64,000 bases of DNA, from assembly GCF_900111245.1 (NCBI RefSeq), contig NZ_FOGO01000015.1, positions 110,101 to 174,100 on the forward strand. The letters are read 5' to 3'. The notes below the pieces were generated by a model, which was not told the origin of the DNA, did not search any database, and worked only from the letters and a program-made list of their open reading frames with translations. Shown piece after piece: positions 34,922 to 42,961 of the stretch. Within the stretch, counting starts at the first letter, position 1, and each line of letters begins with the position of its first letter. The stretch comes from Streptomyces qinglanensis (lineage in GTDB: Bacteria; Actinomycetota; Actinomycetes; Streptomycetales; Streptomycetaceae). Both the position numbers and the translations under genes were made by a program.

Positions 34922-36103
34922 ATGATTCGCTTCGAGAACGTGGCCAAGCGCTACCCCGACGGGACCGTCGCGGTCGAGGGGCTCTCCTTCGAGGTGGCCG
35001 ACGGGGAACTGGTCACCCTCGTGGGGCCCTCGGGCTGCGGCAAGACCACCACCATGAAGATGGTCAACCGGCTGATCGAGCCGACCGAGGGGCGGATCCT
35101 GGTCGACGGCGCCGACATCGCCCGCGTCGAACCGGTCGAGCTGCGCCGCCGGATGGGCTACGTCATCCAGCAGACCGGGCTCTTCCCGCACCGCACGGTG
35201 CTGGACAACACCGCCACCGTTCCGCACCTGCTGGGCTGGTCCAAGGCGCGCAGGCGGGAACGCGCCCGCGAACTGCTGGACCTGGTGGGCCTGGACCCGC
35301 ACGTGTTCGGCGACCGCTACCCCGAGCAGCTCAGCGGGGGCCAGCGGCAGCGGGTCGGGGTCGCCAGGGCGTTGGCCGCGGATCCGCCGGTGCTGCTGAT
35401 GGACGAACCGTTCGGCGCCGTGGACCCGGTGGTGCGCGAGCACCTGCAGAACGAGTTCCTGCGGCTCCAGTCGCGGCTGCACAAGACGGTGCTGTTCGTC
35501 ACGCACGACATCGAGGAAGCCGTCCGGCTCGGCGACCGGATCGCCGTCTACGGGGAGGGCCGGATCGAGCAGTTCGACACACCCGCCACCGTGCTGGGCG
35601 CTCCCGCGTCCGGATATGTGGCCGACTTCGTCGGCGCCGACCGCGGCCTCAAGCGGCTGTCGGTCACCCCGATAGAGCCCGGCGACCTGGAGCAGCCGCC
35701 GACCCTCCACCTGAGCGACGGGCTCGCCGAGGCGGCCGCACGGATGGCGACCGACGGCGCGCGCTGGGCCGTGGTCCTGGACGGCGCGGAGGAGTTGCAC
35801 GGCTGGGTCTCGGCCGCGGCCCTGGTCGAGGCGTCGGTGCGGGGCGGGGACGGCTCGGGGACGGTCGGCGACCACGCGCAGCGGATGGAGGCGTGGCTGC
35901 CGCTGGGCTCCACCCTCAAGCAGGCGTTCAGCACGATGCTCCAGCACGATGCCGGATGGATCGCCGTGCTGGACGCCGGGGACCGGTTCGTCGGCGTGCT
36001 CACCCCGGCCAAGCTGCACGAGGCGCTGCGCCGCTCGGTCGACGCCGACGCCCGCGCCGTGGCCCGCCAGGAGGTCGAACTGGAGACGATCGAGAGCTCC
36101 TGA
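34922..36103 (+). CDS. Osmoprotectant ABC transporter ATPase with CBS domains
   Basis: A 393-residue ATPase of the ProV/OpuCA class. It has Walker A GPSGCGKTTT, Q-loop YVIQQTGLFPH, signature LSGGQRQRVGVARAL, Walker B VLLMDEPFGAVDP and switch His in FVTHDIEEA. After residue 250 a tandem CBS module follows (DGLAEAAARMATDGARWAVVLDGAEELHGWV and GSTLKQAFSTMLQHDAGWIAVLDAGDRFVGVL, read in order), which senses ionic strength or adenine nucleotides in this family. GAGACGAGG precedes the ATG. It is transcribed away from the permeases, which is unusual since this set is normally one operon. Confidence 0.92.
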   Translation: MIRFENVAKRYPDGTVAVEGLSFEVADGELVTLVGPSGCGKTTTMKMVNRLIEPTEGRILVDGADIARVEPVELRRRMGYVIQQTGLFPHRTVLDNTATVPHLLGWSKARRRERARELLDLVGLDPHVFGDRYPEQLSGGQRQRVGVARALAADPPVLLMDEPFGAVDPVVREHLQNEFLRLQSRLHKTVLFVTHDIEEAVRLGDRIAVYGEGRIEQFDTPATVLGAPASGYVADFVGADRGLKRLSVTPIEPGDLEQPPTLHLSDGLAEAAARMATDGARWAVVLDGAEELHGWVSAAALVEASVRGGDGSGTVGDHAQRMEAWLPLGSTLKQAFSTMLQHDAGWIAVLDAGDRFVGVLTPAKLHEALRRSVDADARAVARQEVELETIESS

Positions 36104-36212
36104 GCGGGACGGGCACCTCCCGGGCCGGCGGAGGAGCCGGGAGCCGCCGGGAGCCGCTGTGCGGCCGTCCCGGCGCGGGCGCACGGCAGCCGGGCCGCGG
36201 GCCGGCGCACAG

Positions 36213-36277
36213 CGCACGGCGGCGGTCGGCCTCGCACCGCACAGCGGCGGTCGGGCGCTCCGCACGGCGGCGGTCGG
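36213..36277. repeat. 17-bp repeat, three copies
   Basis: CGCACRGCGGCGGTCGG occurs at 36213-36229, 36238-36254 and 36261-36277 in the convergent gap 36104-36370. No gene is seen there. Confidence 0.7.
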
Positions 36278-36370
36278 GCGCACCGCGTACGGGCGGGATG
36301 CGCTGCGGCGCCGGATGCGCCGCGGCGCGCTTCGGCCTGCGGCGAGGCCGTCGGTCCGCCGCCGGGCCCG

Positions 36371-37813
36371 TCAGTCCGCGGCGAGGTCGCCGAGCGCTTC
36401 CAGGACGCTGCGGTGGAAGGTGGGGAAGGCGAACATCATGTCGCGCAGCGTCGCCGTGGGCACGGCCGCGCGGATGGCCACGGCGAGCCCGTAGAGCACC
36501 TCCCCGCCCATCGGCCCGGCGGCCGTCGCGCCCACCAGGACGCCCCGTTCGGCGTCCTCCACCAGCTTGATCAGACCGTCGTTGCCCGCCTTGTGGATCC
36601 AGCCGCGTACCCCGTCCGGCACCCGGGCCGTCCCGGTGCGGACCGTCAGCCCCCGCTCGCGCGCCACGGCCTCGGTCAGCCCCACGGAACCGATCTCCGG
36701 GTCCGTGAAGGTCACATGGGGCACCGCGCGGTAGTCGGCACCGGGACCCGCTTCGCCCCGGCCCGCCGCGGCCAGCACGGCGCGTACCGCCACGTCGGCC
36801 TGGTACATCGCCACATGGGTGAAGGCGCCCTCGCCCACCAGGTCCCCCAGGGCCCACACGCCGGGCGCCGCGCGCATGTGCGCGTCCACCTCCACCCGGC
36901 GGGCCTCCGCGCCCAGGCCCAGCGCCGCGCGGTCCAGCGCGTCCAGCCGCGGTCGCCGCCCGGTCGCCACCAGCAGCTTCTCCGCGGACACCTCCTCGCC
37001 GCCGTCCAGCGTGAGGACGAAGGCGCCGTCCGCGTACCGCGCCGCGGCGGCGCGCGCGCCGGTCAGCACCGTCAGCCCCTCCCGGCGCAGTACCTCCAGC
37101 AGCAGGTCCCCGGCTTCCGGCTCCTCGGCCGAGACCACCCGCGCGGACGCCTCGACCAGGGTCACCCGGGTGCCGAAGCGGGCGTAGGACTGGGCCAGTT
37201 CCACCCCCACCGCGCCGCCGCCGAGCACCAGCAGCGACTCCGGGGCCTCCGCCGCGGAGACCGCCTCCCGGTTCGTCCAGTACGGCACCTGGTCGAGGCC
37301 GGGCACGGGCGGCGCCGCGGGGGCGCTGCCCGTCGCCAGGACGACACCGACCCGCGCGGTGAACGTCTCCGCGGCGGTACCGCCCCCGTCCCCGTCCCCG
37401 TCCCCGTCCCCGTCCCCGTCCCCGTCTCTACCGGTGTCGACCTCGACCCGGCCCTGCCCGGTGAACCTGCCGCGGCCGCGTACGAAGCGGCCGCCCTTGG
37501 CGGTGAACCGCTCGACGGCCGCCGCGTCGTCCCAGTCGGCGGTCGCCTCGTCCCGGATCCGGGCGTGGACGGGGGTGAAATCCGGCTCCACCCGCGCCGT
37601 GCCCGCCATCCCGGGCACCCGCCGCGCCTCGGCGAGCAGATCGCCGGCCCGCACCATCATCTTGCTGGGCACACACGCCCAGTACGGGCACTCGCCACCC
37701 AGCAGCTCCGCCTCGACGCCCACCACGTCCAGGCCCGCCTCGGCCAGCCGCCCCGCGACCTCCTCGCCGCCCGGTCCCATCCCCAGCACGACGACATCGC
37801 ATTCCCGCGCCAT
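36371..37813 (-). CDS. FAD/NAD-dependent disulfide oxidoreductase (Lpd/MerA-like)
   Basis: A 480-residue flavoprotein of the pyridine nucleotide-disulfide oxidoreductase class I. FAD motif CDVVVLGMGPGGEEVAGRLAEAGLDVVGVE, redox disulfide GGECPYWACVPSK (Cys42, Cys47), NAD motif LLVLGGGAVGVELAQSYARFG, FAD-2 GVWALGDLVGEGAFTHVAMYQ. The C-terminus has FAFPTFHRSVLEAL where true lipoamide dehydrogenases have a HisProThr pair, so the substrate is probably not lipoamide. A surface loop contains the run (GD)n from a hexanucleotide repeat. The start at 37813 (MARECD) follows the family; the frame extends upstream with Gly/Pro only. Confidence 0.88.
   Translation of the reverse strand: MARECDVVVLGMGPGGEEVAGRLAEAGLDVVGVEAELLGGECPYWACVPSKMMVRAGDLLAEARRVPGMAGTARVEPDFTPVHARIRDEATADWDDAAAVERFTAKGGRFVRGRGRFTGQGRVEVDTGRDGDGDGDGDGDGDGGGTAAETFTARVGVVLATGSAPAAPPVPGLDQVPYWTNREAVSAAEAPESLLVLGGGAVGVELAQSYARFGTRVTLVEASARVVSAEEPEAGDLLLEVLRREGLTVLTGARAAAARYADGAFVLTLDGGEEVSAEKLLVATGRRPRLDALDRAALGLGAEARRVEVDAHMRAAPGVWALGDLVGEGAFTHVAMYQADVAVRAVLAAAGRGEAGPGADYRAVPHVTFTDPEIGSVGLTEAVARERGLTVRTGTARVPDGVRGWIHKAGNDGLIKLVEDAERGVLVGATAAGPMGGEVLYGLAVAIRAAVPTATLRDMMFAFPTFHRSVLEALGDLAAD
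37388..37429. repeat. Hexanucleotide repeat inside the flavoprotein gene
   Basis: GTCCCC is repeated six times exactly (37388-37423) with a decayed seventh copy (37424-37429). It encodes alternating Asp-Gly on the minus strand; loss or gain of units would keep the frame. Confidence 0.92.
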
Positions 37814-37975
37814 ACCCCGGACTCCTCCGCTCGTCGGCCCGCCCGGAGCGCCGCCGCCCGGCGCTCCGGGCGGTGCCGGGCCTCCGGCGAGCATAAGAGC
37901 CCCGGCGCCGACGGGCATGTCCGGCGCGGTCGCTCCCGGAGGCCCGGCACCGCGGTCGGAGGCCGGGCGCTCCGG

Positions 37976-38983
37976 TCACTCCCAGGGACCGGCAGCGCAC
38001 CCCACCTCGCACACCAGCCAGCCGAATCCGCCCAGACCGCCCGGGTCCAGCAGCTCCGCGGCCGCACCGGCCGCACCGAGCTCCCGCACATAGGCTGCCG
38101 GGTCGCCGGAGGCCAGGGACAGCGCCGGGCGCCGCCCGGTCACCCCCAGCGCCCGCAGCGCCGCCCGCTGGGTCAGCAGCGTGCTGCTGCCCGGCGCTGC
38201 GGCGGCCACCGCGTCCAGAGCGACATGGGAGGTCAGATCGCAGGAGCCGTCCGGCACCGGCCGGCAGCTCTGCCCCCCGCGGAAGCCGGTCAGGGTGCCG
38301 AAGGGGGGCCGGTCGGCGCGCCGGTGCGCGTAGTCGACGGCGACGGCGGCGCCCCGGCGCAGTGCGCTCGCCGCGCGCGCCCACGCGGTGTCCCGCGGAT
38401 GCCCGATCTCGGCCCGCGCGCCGTCCCCCGCGGGCGGCCACCAGCGGGCCAGCCAGTCCGCGTCCGCGCCGGACACCGGGGGACCGGGCCGCTCGGTGCC
38501 GTCCGGCTCCACCAGCACCAGCCGCGCGGTGCCCGCCGCGTCGTACTCGGCGACGTCCACGGGGACGTTGTCCAGCCACTCGTTGGCGAACAGCAGCCCC
38601 GTGCACGTCCCCGGCTCCGGCAGCTCGTGCTGCCAGCCGATCGCCGGGTCCAGCCGCGCGGGCCGCGCCCGCCGCTCGACGGCGACCGGACGCAGCCGGG
38701 CCGCCACGTCGCTGCCGGCCGCCTCCCGGGACCGCAGCGCCGCCAGCACGCCGGTCAGCAGTTCGCCCTCGCCGGCCCCGACATCCACCAGGTCAAGCGG
38801 CTCGGGGTGCCCCAGTGCCTCGTCCACCCGCAGCAGGAGGCGCGCCACGGCATCGGCGAACAGCGGAGAGGCGTGCACCGAGGTGCGGAAGTGCGCCGCC
38901 GGGACCTGGTGGGCGTAGAAGCCGTCCGGCCCGTAGAGCGCGTGTTCGGTGGCCGTGCGCCACCCGGGCGGCTCGTTGTGCAC
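37976..38983 (-). CDS. SAM-dependent methyltransferase, MidA/NDUFAF7-like
   Basis: A 335-residue methyltransferase of the MidA (COG1565) type. Family marks are FRTSVHASPLFADAVARLLLR, SAM motif I LDLVDVGAGEGELLTGVLAAL, GLLFANEWLDNVPVDVAEYD, AVAVDYAHRRADRPPFGTLTGFRGGQ and DLTSHVALDAVAAA. The eukaryotic relative NDUFAF7 dimethylates an arginine of the complex I 49-kDa subunit. A stand-alone NuoD with the matching HRGAEKL context is 7 kb away, so NuoD is an attractive substrate. GTG at 38983 opens the frame. Confidence 0.88.
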   Translation of the reverse strand: MHNEPPGWRTATEHALYGPDGFYAHQVPAAHFRTSVHASPLFADAVARLLLRVDEALGHPEPLDLVDVGAGEGELLTGVLAALRSREAAGSDVAARLRPVAVERRARPARLDPAIGWQHELPEPGTCTGLLFANEWLDNVPVDVAEYDAAGTARLVLVEPDGTERPGPPVSGADADWLARWWPPAGDGARAEIGHPRDTAWARAASALRRGAAVAVDYAHRRADRPPFGTLTGFRGGQSCRPVPDGSCDLTSHVALDAVAAAAPGSSTLLTQRAALRALGVTGRRPALSLASGDPAAYVRELGAAGAAAELLDPGGLGGFGWLVCEVGCAAGPWE

Positions 38984-39210
38984 GGCCCCACCCTAGAGCC
39001 GCCGCGGAGGTCGTGCCGCGCTCGCGGGCCGGGTGCGCCCGGCACCGGACCCCGCTCCCGACGGTGGCCCGGCCGGGTCCGGACGACGGAGCGGGCCGGT
39101 CTCACCGCTGGTGCGGACCCCTGCCCTCCACCTTGCGGAGTAGGCGGGCGGCCAGGGATCGGCCGTCCGGCTGACCCCTGCACGTGCGTGCCCTGCATAC
39201 GCTTAGTTAC

Positions 39211-40452
39211 GTGAATCGGCTCTACGACTTCATCCGCAGGCACCCCACCTGGGTGGACAGCCTCTGGGCTGTGTTCCTGCTGATGATGTCGTCGCTGTGG
39301 ATCGTCGCGAGCGTGTCGACCCCTCCGGGCCCGGACGCCTCCGACCCGCTGCCGCGGGGGACCGGCCAGCAGATCGCCATCGTCCCCATCGCGCTCGCGC
39401 TGAGCCTGGTGGTGGCGCTGCGGCGGCGGGCGCCGGAGAAGATGCTGCTGCTGGCGACCGGTACCGGAGTCGCGCAGGTGATCGCCGACGTGGGTCCGTT
39501 CCCCGGAAACTTCGCCTTCCTCGTCATCCTCTTCACCGTCGCCTCCCGGCACACCCGCTGGGCCTCCCGCTGGGCACTGGCCGGGGCGCTGCTGGCCCCC
39601 ACCATCGACACGCTGCGCTGGCCCAGCTCGCCGCACAATCCGACCGCCGACGTCTTCGGCACGCTCTTCATGACCCTGGCGTTCGTGCTGGCCTGGGTGC
39701 TCGGCGACTCGCTGCGCACCCGCCGCGCCTACTACCTGGAGCTGGAGCAGCGCGCCAAGCGGCTGGAGAAGGAGCGCGAGGCCCAGGCCAAGGTGGCGGT
39801 CGCGGCGGAGCGCGCCCGGATAGCCCGCGAACTGCACGACGTGGTGGCGCACAACGTCTCGGTGATGGTCGTCCAGGCCGACGGCGCCTCCTATGTGCTG
39901 GACGCTTCGCCCGATCAGACGCGGATGGCGCTGGAGACCATCTCGGGGACCGGCCGCCAGGCCCTCGCCGAGATGCGCCGGCTGCTGGGCGTGCTGCGCA
40001 GCGGCGACACCGCGAAGCGGGACGGGGACGCGTATCTGCCGCAGCCCGGCGTCGAGCAGATCGCCGACCTGGTCGAGCAGGTGCGCGGCGCCGGTCTGAC
40101 GGTCGACTTCAGGGTGGAGGGCGACCCGCACCCGCTGCCCAGCAGCGTCGAACTGACCGCGTACCGCATCGTGCAGGAGGCGCTGACCAACACCCGCAAG
40201 CACGGCGGTCCGCACGTGGGCGCTACGGTGCAGCTCTGCTACCGGGACGACGAGCTGTCCGTGCTGGCCGAGGACGACGGCCGCGGCGCCCAGCGCGAGC
40301 TGTACCAGGACGGCGGCGCCGACGGCCTCGGACACGGGCTGATCGGGATGCGCGAACGTGTCGGCATGGTGGGGGGTGCGCTGGAGGCCGGGCCCCGCTC
40401 CGGAGGCGGGTTCCGCATCCGTGCCGCCCTCCCCCTCAAGGCCGCGGACTGA
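39211..40452 (+). CDS. Sensor histidine kinase (HisKA_3, NarL partner type)
   Basis: A 413-residue membrane kinase. The N-terminus has four or five membrane helices (SLWAVFLLMMSSLWIVASV, IAIVPIALALSLVVAL, FAFLVILFTVASR, LFMTLAFVLAWVLG). A coiled coil leads to the phosphoacceptor RIARELHDVVAHNVSVMVVQADGA (His209 with the HD pattern), then an HATPase domain (ALTNTRKHGG, DDGRGAQRE, GHGLIGMRERV). TACGCT (39198-39203) lies seven bases before GTG 39211 and there is no ribosome site, so a leaderless mRNA is likely; GTG 39184 is an alternative. The response regulator follows after 183 bases. Confidence 0.88.
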   Translation: MNRLYDFIRRHPTWVDSLWAVFLLMMSSLWIVASVSTPPGPDASDPLPRGTGQQIAIVPIALALSLVVALRRRAPEKMLLLATGTGVAQVIADVGPFPGNFAFLVILFTVASRHTRWASRWALAGALLAPTIDTLRWPSSPHNPTADVFGTLFMTLAFVLAWVLGDSLRTRRAYYLELEQRAKRLEKEREAQAKVAVAAERARIARELHDVVAHNVSVMVVQADGASYVLDASPDQTRMALETISGTGRQALAEMRRLLGVLRSGDTAKRDGDAYLPQPGVEQIADLVEQVRGAGLTVDFRVEGDPHPLPSSVELTAYRIVQEALTNTRKHGGPHVGATVQLCYRDDELSVLAEDDGRGAQRELYQDGGADGLGHGLIGMRERVGMVGGALEAGPRSGGGFRIRAALPLKAAD

Positions 40453-40635
40453 GGCCGCACCCCGGCGGGTGCCCGCGAGCCCGCGCCGCGGGCCCGCCCG
40501 CCCACCGTCCACCGCCCCGTCGACCCCCTGCCGCTGCTGATCCCCCCGCTGTTCCCGCCCGTCTCCGCCGAACCCGCCGAACCCGCCGAACCCACCGAGC
40601 CGCTGCCCGAGCCGAGAAGAACCCGAGGACCTGCC

Positions 40636-41316
40636 ATGACCATCCGCGTGATGCTCGTCGACGACCAGGCGCTGCTGCGCACCGGATTCCGCATGGTGCT
40701 GACCGCGCAGCAGGACATGGAGGTCGTGGCGGAGGCGAGCGACGGCGCCGAGGCACTGGCCGTGCTGCGCGAACAGCCGGTGGACGTGGTGCTGATGGAC
40801 GTGCGGATGCCCGGCGTCGACGGCGTGGAGGCCACCCGCCGGATCTGCGACGGCGGCGAGGGCGGGCCGGGCGACCCCAAGGTGCTGATACTGACCACCT
40901 TCGACCTGGACGAGTACGCCTTCTCCGCGCTCAAGGCCGGAGCCAGCGGCTTCATGCTCAAGGACGTGCCGCCCGGCGACCTGCTGGCCGCGATCCGGGC
41001 CGTGCGCAGCGGCGACGCGGTCGTCGCCCCCAGCACCACCCGGCGGCTGATCGACCGCTTCTCCTCCGTGCTGCCGGCCTCGTCCTCGGAGCCGGTCGCC
41101 GAGGAGCTGCGCCGCATCACCGACCGCGAGCGCGAGGTCCTCGCTCTGATCGCGCAGGGTCTGTCCAACAGCGAGATCGCCGCCCGGCTGGTGCTGTCCG
41201 AGGCCACGGTCAAGACGCATGTGGGCCGCATCCTGGCCAAGCTGGGGCTGCGGGACCGGGTGCAGGCGGTGGTGCTGGCGTACGAGACGGGGCTGGTGCG
41301 GGCCGGGGGGCAGTGA
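40636..41316 (+). CDS. Response regulator, NarL/LuxR family
   Basis: A 226-residue regulator with a receiver (IRVMLVDDQALLRTGFRMVL, phosphoacceptor Asp55 in VLMDVRMPGVDG, ILTTFDLDEYAFSALKAGASGFMLKD) and a LuxR helix-turn-helix (ITDREREVLALIAQGLSNSEIAARLVLSEATVKTHVGRILAKL, in order). It is the partner of the kinase just upstream. The spacer 40453-40635 contains a 9-base CCGAACCCG-like repeat but no gene. The ATG follows a GAGAAGAA region. Confidence 0.92.
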   Translation: MTIRVMLVDDQALLRTGFRMVLTAQQDMEVVAEASDGAEALAVLREQPVDVVLMDVRMPGVDGVEATRRICDGGEGGPGDPKVLILTTFDLDEYAFSALKAGASGFMLKDVPPGDLLAAIRAVRSGDAVVAPSTTRRLIDRFSSVLPASSSEPVAEELRRITDREREVLALIAQGLSNSEIAARLVLSEATVKTHVGRILAKLGLRDRVQAVVLAYETGLVRAGGQ

Positions 41317-41317
41317 G

Positions 41318-41354
41318 GCGCACTGCGGGGGCCGTTCGCGGCCCGCGCAGTGCC
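41318..41354. terminator. Imperfect hairpin between response regulator and ArsR-like gene
   Basis: CACTGCG (41321-41327) pairs with CGCAGTG (41346-41352), with GGGGCC/GGCCC pairing inside. It sits in the 60-base convergent gap. Confidence 0.6.
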
Positions 41355-41376
41355 CCGTCACCGCCGCCGGGAGGGG

Positions 41377-42498
41377 TCAGCGCAGCACCGTCTCCAGGAA
41401 GTCGCTGCCCAGCCGTCCCACCACTTTCAGGTCCAGTTGGTACTGGACGTACCGCCCGCGCCGCTGCGCGGTGATCAGACCGGCTTTCTTCAGCACGGTC
41501 AGATGCCGGGAGATCTCCGGGGAGCTGACCGAATGGTGGTCGGCCAGTTCGCCGGTGGTGTACGGGCCGCGCGCCAGGCTGCGGCACAACTGCATCCGCA
41601 TGGGGTGCGCCAGCGCTTCCATCCGCAGCTTGAACTGCTCGACCGGCAGCGGCCCGGACAGCTCCCGCGACGCCAGCGGATAGTGCACGACGGGCCGCCA
41701 GCCGTGCCGGTACAGCACCATCAGATGCGGCCACTGGTGGACGGAGGGGACGAAGGTCACCCCGGGGCCCACCGCCGGGTCCACAGCCGTGGTGCGCCCG
41801 CTGACGAGCTTGTCCACGGCGATGACCGAACCCCGCTCGTCGGTCGACAGCGCGGCGGAGACGGCCTCCAGAGTCGCCGACAGCCCCCGGCGGCGCAGCA
41901 GTTCCGCCTTCTGCCGCGCGTCCGCCGCGAGCTGGCCGCGCACCCGGTTCCAGGTGTCGGCGAAGAACGCCTGCTCGCAGTCCTCGAACAGGCGCCGCAC
42001 CCAGGCCCGTACGGCGGGCGGGTCCTCCAGCAGCCGCTCGGTGAACCGGCGCTGCTGCGGCCCCCGTGCTGCGGCCAGCTCGACCGCCCGGGTGCGCAGC
42101 CCCGCGTCCGACAGCGGCGAGAGCCCGGCAGCGGCCGCGTAGTCGGCGCCGCAGGTGAACTCCAGGGCGGTGGTGACGAACTGCTCGTCGTCCAGCTTGT
42201 CGACCAGGTCCAGGTCCTCGGCGAGCGTCGCCCCGGGCTGGACGACGGCGTCGCCCAGCCCGGCGAAGCCCATCAGCAGATCGGAGAACGTCGTACGCCA
42301 CAGGAAGTCCGCCTCGCACAGCCGGTCGGCGAGTTCCGGCGGGAGGGAGGCGTTCACGGCGGTCGCCCAGTTGTGCGCCCGGGGATGGTGTCCGGGCTCG
42401 GAGAGGGTGTGCAGCGCGGTGCCCAGCTCCGCCAGCGGGGAGGGGGCGAAGACGATGCGCTCCAGCGGCAGCCCGGCGATGTCGATGGTGACGCTCAT
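41377..42498 (-). CDS. ArsR-like regulator with DUF5937
   Basis: A 373-residue protein. The first 270 residues match the DUF5937 type (ERIVFAPSPLAELGTALHTLSEPGHHP near the start, FADTWNRVRGQLAADARQKAELL). The C-terminal 90 residues are an ArsR-type winged helix (ALAHPMRMQLCRSLARGPYTTGELADHHSVSSPEISRHLTVLKKAGLITAQRRGRYVQYQLDL, in order). There is no clear metal-binding Cys motif, so the signal is unknown. Two operator-like dyads lie 75-125 bases upstream. Confidence 0.85.
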   Translation of the reverse strand: MSVTIDIAGLPLERIVFAPSPLAELGTALHTLSEPGHHPRAHNWATAVNASLPPELADRLCEADFLWRTTFSDLLMGFAGLGDAVVQPGATLAEDLDLVDKLDDEQFVTTALEFTCGADYAAAAGLSPLSDAGLRTRAVELAAARGPQQRRFTERLLEDPPAVRAWVRRLFEDCEQAFFADTWNRVRGQLAADARQKAELLRRRGLSATLEAVSAALSTDERGSVIAVDKLVSGRTTAVDPAVGPGVTFVPSVHQWPHLMVLYRHGWRPVVHYPLASRELSGPLPVEQFKLRMEALAHPMRMQLCRSLARGPYTTGELADHHSVSSPEISRHLTVLKKAGLITAQRRGRYVQYQLDLKVVGRLGSDFLETVLR

Positions 42499-42571
42499 GC
42501 CCCCATAGTGCCCTCCCGGCCGGACGCCGGACCCTGCCGGAACCCGTCTTTCCGCTGCCGCTTCTTCCCCG

Positions 42572-42622
42572 ATTGACCAGGGTCGTCAATCCACGCCGGG
42601 TCGATTGACGGCCCTGGTCAAC
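42572..42622. promoter_or_regulatory. Pair of 19-bp operator dyads upstream of the ArsR-like gene
   Basis: ATTGACCAGGGTCGTCAAT (42572-42590) and, inverted, ATTGACGGCCCTGGTCAAC (42604-42622) differ at two positions. Each is itself a TTGAC-N7-GTCAA type dyad. Their centres are 32 bases apart, about three helix turns, so two dimers could bind one face of the DNA. Confidence 0.75.
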
Positions 42623-42662
42623 CCGCGTGCTCCGGTGGCGGGAGCGCCGCACCGTGGTGCGC

Positions 42663-42896
42663 ATGGCACTCATGGATCAGTACGCGTTGGACATCTGGCG
42701 GCTCGGCTCCCACGGTCAGGCACCGCCTCCGGCTCCCGGCAGCCACGAGGCGAAGCTCCTGCGGGCGTGGTGGGTGGCCCGCAGGGAGGCCAGGAAGGAG
42801 CTCGGGGCCGGCGGCACCGCCGGCCGGGACGAGGCTCAGCAGCGGGCCTCCCGGACCGCACCCCGGCCCCTCCGGCGCCGGGCGGGGAGGGCTTAG
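42663..42896 (+). CDS. Possible small protein of unknown function
   Basis: An open frame of 77 residues (MALMDQYALDIWRLGSHG, then EAKLLRAWWVARREARKEL, then an Arg-rich tail). No ribosome site is evident and I do not recognise a family. It lies between the operator pair and the DUF2520 gene, and its codon bias is weak. It may be a real small gene under the ArsR-like regulator or a chance frame. Confidence 0.35.
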   Translation: MALMDQYALDIWRLGSHGQAPPPAPGSHEAKLLRAWWVARREARKELGAGGTAGRDEAQQRASRTAPRPLRRRAGRA

Positions 42897-42961
42897 CATG
42901 GCGTGGTCTCGTCCGGTACCGGCCACTGAGCGGACCGGAACGCATACGGAAGGCCGCTTTC

